Below, in pieces: positions 19,171 to 22,882 of a DNA stretch of 22,882 nt. Within the stretch, counting starts at the first letter, position 1, and each line of letters begins with the position of its first letter. The translations under genes and the position numbers were made by a program. The notes under the pieces are model-generated. The model ran no database searches. It was not told the DNA's origin and saw only the letters and a program-made list of their open reading frames with translations. The DNA is from Brachionus koreanus. Its lineage: Eukaryota; Rotifera; Eurotatoria; Ploima; Brachionidae. The stretch covers positions 161,152 to 184,033 of the forward strand of contig PJRA01000265.1 in assembly GCA_016987375.1 (NCBI GenBank), in the 5' to 3' direction.

Positions 19171-21739
19171 ATGAATAAGCTTATTTTGAACAGCTCAAAA
19201 AAACTCTTGGGCTCTTCACTCAACAAAAACGTCCTAAAACCCCGAACAGGTACATTGAAATTTATTTCAAAAGTGATAAAAAAAATTGACTAAAAAAAAA
19301 CTTAAGCTTTACTGTCAACTAATGTTCCACAAAGTCCACCTGATAATCGAGTAGAGGTTTTTGTTGATGATAAACCAGTGCTTGTTGAGCCTGGAGTCAC
19401 TGTTTTACAGGTACATTAAATTTTAAAATTTGAATTAAAAAATAGCTTATTGAATAAAAAGGCTTGTGCTGAAGCCGGAGTTGAGATTCCGAGATTTTGC
19501 TATCATGAACGACTTGCTATCGCGGGAAATTGTCGTATGTGTCTAGTTGAAATAGAGCGTACCCCAAAAGTATATCCAATATGAGCAAAATATTTGAATT
19601 TTTTCCCATTACATAATTTTTTTAAAGCCTGTAGCATCATGTGCCATGCCAGTAATGAAAGGCATGCGAATTAAAACAGACTCGCCAGCAACTAAAAAAG
19701 CTCGTGAAGGAGTTATGGAGTTTTTGCTTGTTAATCATCCACTAGATTGTCCAGTTTGTGATCAGGGCGGTGAATGTGACTTGCAAGATCAGGCCATGGC
19801 ATTTGGCAGCGATCGATCCCGTTTTACAGATATATTATTTTCGGGTAAAAGAGCTGTGGAAGACAAAAATTTGGGGCCATTGGTAAAAACAAGCATGAAC
19901 CGATGCATTCATTGTACTCGTTGTGTTCGCTTTGCCAGTGAAGTTGCAGGCGTTGATGACTTAGGAACTACTGGTCGAGGTGGAGAAATGCAAATCGGAA
20001 CCTATGTTGAAAAGTTATTAGCTACTGAAGTAAGTGGAAATGTCATTGATTTATGTCCAGTGGGCGCTCTAACATCCAAGCCATATGCTTTTACTGCCAG
20101 GCCATGGGAATTAAGGTACCTAAAATAGAATTTATTTATTTATAAAATAAAATAAATTTTTTTAGAAAAATTAGCTCAATTGATGTTTTAGATGCTATTG
20201 GTTCAAATATTGTGGTTCAGCACAGAGCAGGAGATGTCATGCGAGTTTTGCCTAGACTTAATGAAGATATTAATGAAGAATGGTTAGATGACAAGGCCAG
20301 ATTTTCGTATGACGGCTTGCGTCGTCAAAGATTGGTAACTCCAATGGTCCGCGGACATGATGGCCTATTGAAGCCTTGTGAATGGGAGGACGCATTTTAC
20401 GCAGTTGCTGACAAATTAAGCCAGGTAAATGGCTCTCAAATGGCTGCTTTGGCTGGAAATTTAACAGACGCAGAATCGTTAGTTGTCTTAAAAGATTTAA
20501 TGAACAAACTCGGAAGTGAGAATTTATTTGTTGAAGAGTCATTTCCAACTCAAGGATCTAGCACAGATCTAAGAACAAATTATATTTCAAATACGAGTAT
20601 AAATTCTATTGAGCAAGCTGACTTGGTTTTATTGATAGGAACAAATCCGCGATACGAAGCTCCAATGTATAATACTCGTATTAGAAAAAGTCTTGTTCAC
20701 AATGAATTAAAGGTAGCACTATTGGGCTCCAAGGTCAATTTGTCCTATGAATATGACTATCTTGGTGATTCTGCGCAAGTTCTAGAGGAATTACTAAACG
20801 GCAAACATGAATACAACAAACTTTTGGCTCAAGCCAAGCGACCATTGATTGTTCTTGGCTCGAGTGCTTTGCAACGCCAAGATGCTGATTCTCTTTTAAA
20901 CCTAGCAACAAGATTATCTGAAAAATTAAGAATTCAAAATGGATGTCCAAGTAATTGGAAAGTATTTAATGTACTTCATAGGGTAAAAATATTTGGAAAA
21001 TTTTAATTAAAAGCGATATTAAATTTTAAAAATTAATTGATAGTGGGCATCGCAAGTAGCTGCTTTGGACATTGGTTATAAGTCTGGAGTTGAGCAAATA
21101 AAAGCTCAAAAGCCAAAAATTTTGTACCTAATGGGTGCTGATGAAGATTTAGTTTCTCGCAGTGAATTAGGTGAAGAGACGTTCATCATTTATCAAGGTC
21201 ATCATGGCGATCGTGGTGCTGAAATAGCTGATGTTGTTTTGCCAGGCGCTGCATATACTGAAAAATCTGGAACTTATGTTAACACAGAAGGAAGAGCTCA
21301 ACAAGCTTCGTATGTTGTTGCTCCGCCAGGTAAGGCAAAAGAGGATTGGCAAATATTGCGAGCATTGTCCGATATTTTGGGCAATCCATTGCCATATGAC
21401 GATCTAGATAGTTTAAGAAAGAGAATGACAGAAGTTAGTCCAACGCTGACCAGTTATGACCGTATTGAGCCAGCTAGCTTCATGCCTTTGAGTGTACAGC
21501 TAAGCCAAGTAATTTTTTGACTTTTTTTTTCTTTTGATCTAATTAATTTGTTTTTAAAAAAAAAGAAACATAAAACTGCTTTGTCGAAAGAACCCATTAG
21601 GGCCATACAAACGGAGTTGAGTGATTTTTATATGACAAATGCAATTTCAAGAGCATCGTTGACTATGGCTCGCTGCGTACAAGCTTATAAAAAAAACAAT
21701 GAACCTGAAAAGCAGACACAAGTTAATGCTAATCTTTAA
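19171..21739 (+). CDS. NDUFS1: NADH-ubiquinone oxidoreductase 75 kDa subunit, complete, 7 exons, 744 aa
   Basis: Exons 19171-19249, 19307-19410, 19462-19569, 19628-20115, 20166-20982, 21044-21508 and 21566-21739; all introns are GT-AG, 50-61 nt, and the sum is 2235 nt in frame. This is the largest core subunit of complex I, in the matrix arm, and passes electrons from NADH through iron-sulfur clusters. The first ~27 residues are rich in K, S, L and N with no acidic residue, as expected for a mitochondrial targeting peptide, probably cut near R25-T-A. Cluster ligands are all present: N1b C74, C85, C88, C102; N5 H134, C138, C141, C147; N4 C190, C193, C196, C240. A molybdopterin-oxidoreductase-like domain follows (about 275-610, with LVGTNPR-type motif [15 protein letters not shown]), then IIYQGHHGD and [20 protein letters not shown]. 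The end matches the family ([12 protein letters not shown]). Length is slightly above the human 727. The poly(A) signal is at 21835-21840. Confidence 0.96.
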
Positions 21740-21834
21740 AATAATTTCAAAGTTTATAAATTTAAAAAACAAAAATTTTGAAATTAAATGGTTTTATTTT
21801 TTAGATATAAAAATGAATATTTATAAATTAGAAA

Positions 21835-21840
21835 AATAAA
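21835..21840 (+). terminator. Candidate poly(A) signal of NDUFS1
   Basis: AATAAA 96 nt after the NDUFS1 stop codon. Position is plausible; the hexamer is common in this DNA. Confidence 0.5.
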
Positions 21841-22029
21841 AAACATGAAAAAAAATTTAATAAGGTCTAAATAACTTCTTTAATTTAATTAAAAATAAAT
21901 AATTTTACACATAAAAAAATTACAATCAATTTTCAAAGATAGCGCGTCAAAACTGCCTCCTTTTTCCCAAAATTTACTTGGAAAAAATTTTATCATTTAA
22001 AAAAAAAGAGATTTAAATTTTTAGTTGTT

Positions 22030-22400
22030 CTTGCTGCGACATTCCCAAAAGAATATCTGAGCCCATTACATTGGCAATATGGATCTGAAACATTGAATTT
22101 GTCCAGCCCAACCTTGAAAACCTCCATGGATTTAGATTTGATAACCCTATCAGATAACCTATTCTATTGTGGGATCACTCTCTTATCTCTACTATCAAAC
22201 ATTCCCTTAAGCATTCATAGGATCTTATTTGCTTTTGTACATGCACTTTTTATCTGAGCAGTCCACTTTATTCAGACAATACCATCATTCCTAAATCTCT
22301 TACGCAACTAGTTACCTCTAGTAATACATCCTCAATCTTTTCATTGGTATGAGTACTTCATTGGATACTTATGCCTCTCATTCATTCTACCAAATCTTTC
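22030..22400 (-). pseudogene. Decayed LINE (non-LTR retrotransposon) 3' end, reverse transcriptase C-terminal remnant
   Basis: Read on the minus strand, pieces in successive frames give EVTSCVRDLG (about 22286-22318), then IKWTAQIK, ACTKANKIL, MLKGMFDSRDKRVIP (about 22171-22270), then NRLSDRVIKSKSMEVF and KVGLDKF (about 22082-22163). This is the order seen at the end of many non-LTR polymerases: RDLG-L-D--LKW--HI, C-KAN-ILG-LKR-F-SRD--V, and finally N-LP--VV---S---FK--LDK. Two frameshift or stop lesions and a missing block between the second and third pieces (normally the SPIYKSLVRP-LEY region) show that it is dead. The clade (CR1, L2, Jockey or other) is not decided. Confidence 0.65.
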
Positions 22401-22613
22401 TGTTATTTAATTTTTTCATAAACTTGATTTACAATAGCTATGATTTTTCTGATATATCTGCATCTTATTTGAAATTTACTTAATTGATTAATATTTTTTA
22501 TTTTATGCTTTAAAATTAATGAAATGAAAGAATAAATTGAAAATACCTTTTCTAATCATACCCTGTTAAATTGGTTAAATTAATTAAAGATGAATTGTTT
22601 AAAAAAAAAATTT

Positions 22614-22781
22614 TTAAAAAGAAATTTTTTCTCTCTTGCACTTATTTTTAATTGCTTTCACAGCAGCACTAATCGACGCTTTTTTTCGACTGTCAGTCAA
22701 TACAGACAAAACAGATGTAATCACCTTAACACTACTTAAGTTAGAAGATTGTAAATTCATGGCCACATCTACAAAGATATC
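22614..22781 (-). CDS. Possible 3'-terminal exon of an unknown gene (partial)
   Basis: On the minus strand an acceptor-like AAATTTAG (AG at 22782-22783) is followed by 55 open codons and a TAA at 22614-22616. The product begins DIFVDVAMNLQSSN, passes through SVLTDSRKKASISAA and ends KCKREKISF. This stretch is richer in GC than the flanks, and the residues are mixed and amphipathic rather than the F/K/N/I-rich product of chance AT-rich frames. A minus-strand AATAAA lies about 115 nt further on. I recognise no family. It could be the last exon of a gene that starts beyond the right edge, or another transposon fragment. Confidence 0.3.
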   Translation of the reverse strand, partial: DIFVDVAMNLQSSNLSSVKVITSVLSVLTDSRKKASISAAVKAIKNKCKREKISF

Positions 22782-22882
22782 CTAAATTTGTACTTTGTAA
22801 TTACAACTTTGCTATACAGTATGTTGCAAAAGTTTAGAAATTTTTTTATTTGTTAACACAAAGATTGTTTTTATGTATATAA

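Noticed and set aside
20270..21352. Minus-strand frames within NDUFS1
   Set aside because: Antisense shadows of conserved NDUFS1 exons.
1..22882. CRISPR array, bacterial operon or prophage content
   Set aside because: Genes are intron-bearing animal genes; no regularly spaced repeats or bacterial signals are present.

Overview
This is a eukaryotic, almost certainly animal, nuclear window that is very AT-rich. It holds four protein-coding genes, all of which can be assembled across introns. The introns are tiny (46-68 nt for constitutive ones), with GT donors and (T)n-AG or AAG acceptors, and exons are slightly richer in GC than the spacers. Low GC, very short introns, acceptor-like sites just upstream of every start codon (compatible with spliced-leader trans-splicing) and lophotrochozoan-like gene content fit a rotifer best, for example a monogonont such as Brachionus. 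That is an inference from style and was not tested against a database.

Layout. 1-4108 is gene-free and holds mobile-element debris: a tRNA-derived SINE with target-site duplications (839-1093), an 846-bp terminal-inverted-repeat element flanked by TA (1496-2341), and a hAT transposase fragment (3037-3324). 4109-10846 (minus) is a complete muscle myosin heavy chain gene of 10 coding exons and 1962 residues, with two alternative copies of exon 4 that cover the loop 1 to switch I region. 10847-15521 is spacer; it holds the likely myosin promoter region, a 160-bp foldback and a second, frameshifted hAT fragment. 15524-16155 (plus) is SAR1, the COPII GTPase, in two exons. It converges on a rhodopsin-like GPCR gene (16223-17240, minus, two exons), with only 67 bp between the stop codons. 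17241-19160 is AT-rich spacer between the GPCR and NDUFS1 (19171-21739, plus, seven exons, 744 residues), the 75-kDa iron-sulfur subunit of mitochondrial complex I. The right end carries a decayed LINE 3' end (about 22030-22400, minus) and a possible terminal exon of a further gene (22614-22781, minus).

The genes do not form one pathway: myosin drives muscle contraction, SAR1 buds COPII vesicles from the ER, NDUFS1 carries electrons in respiration, and the GPCR is an orphan receptor. I found no clearly new biological system. The most rewarding points are the myosin exon pair, the absence of alternative exons elsewhere in the motor, the overlapping SAR1/GPCR 3' ends, and the acceptor-like site before every start codon.
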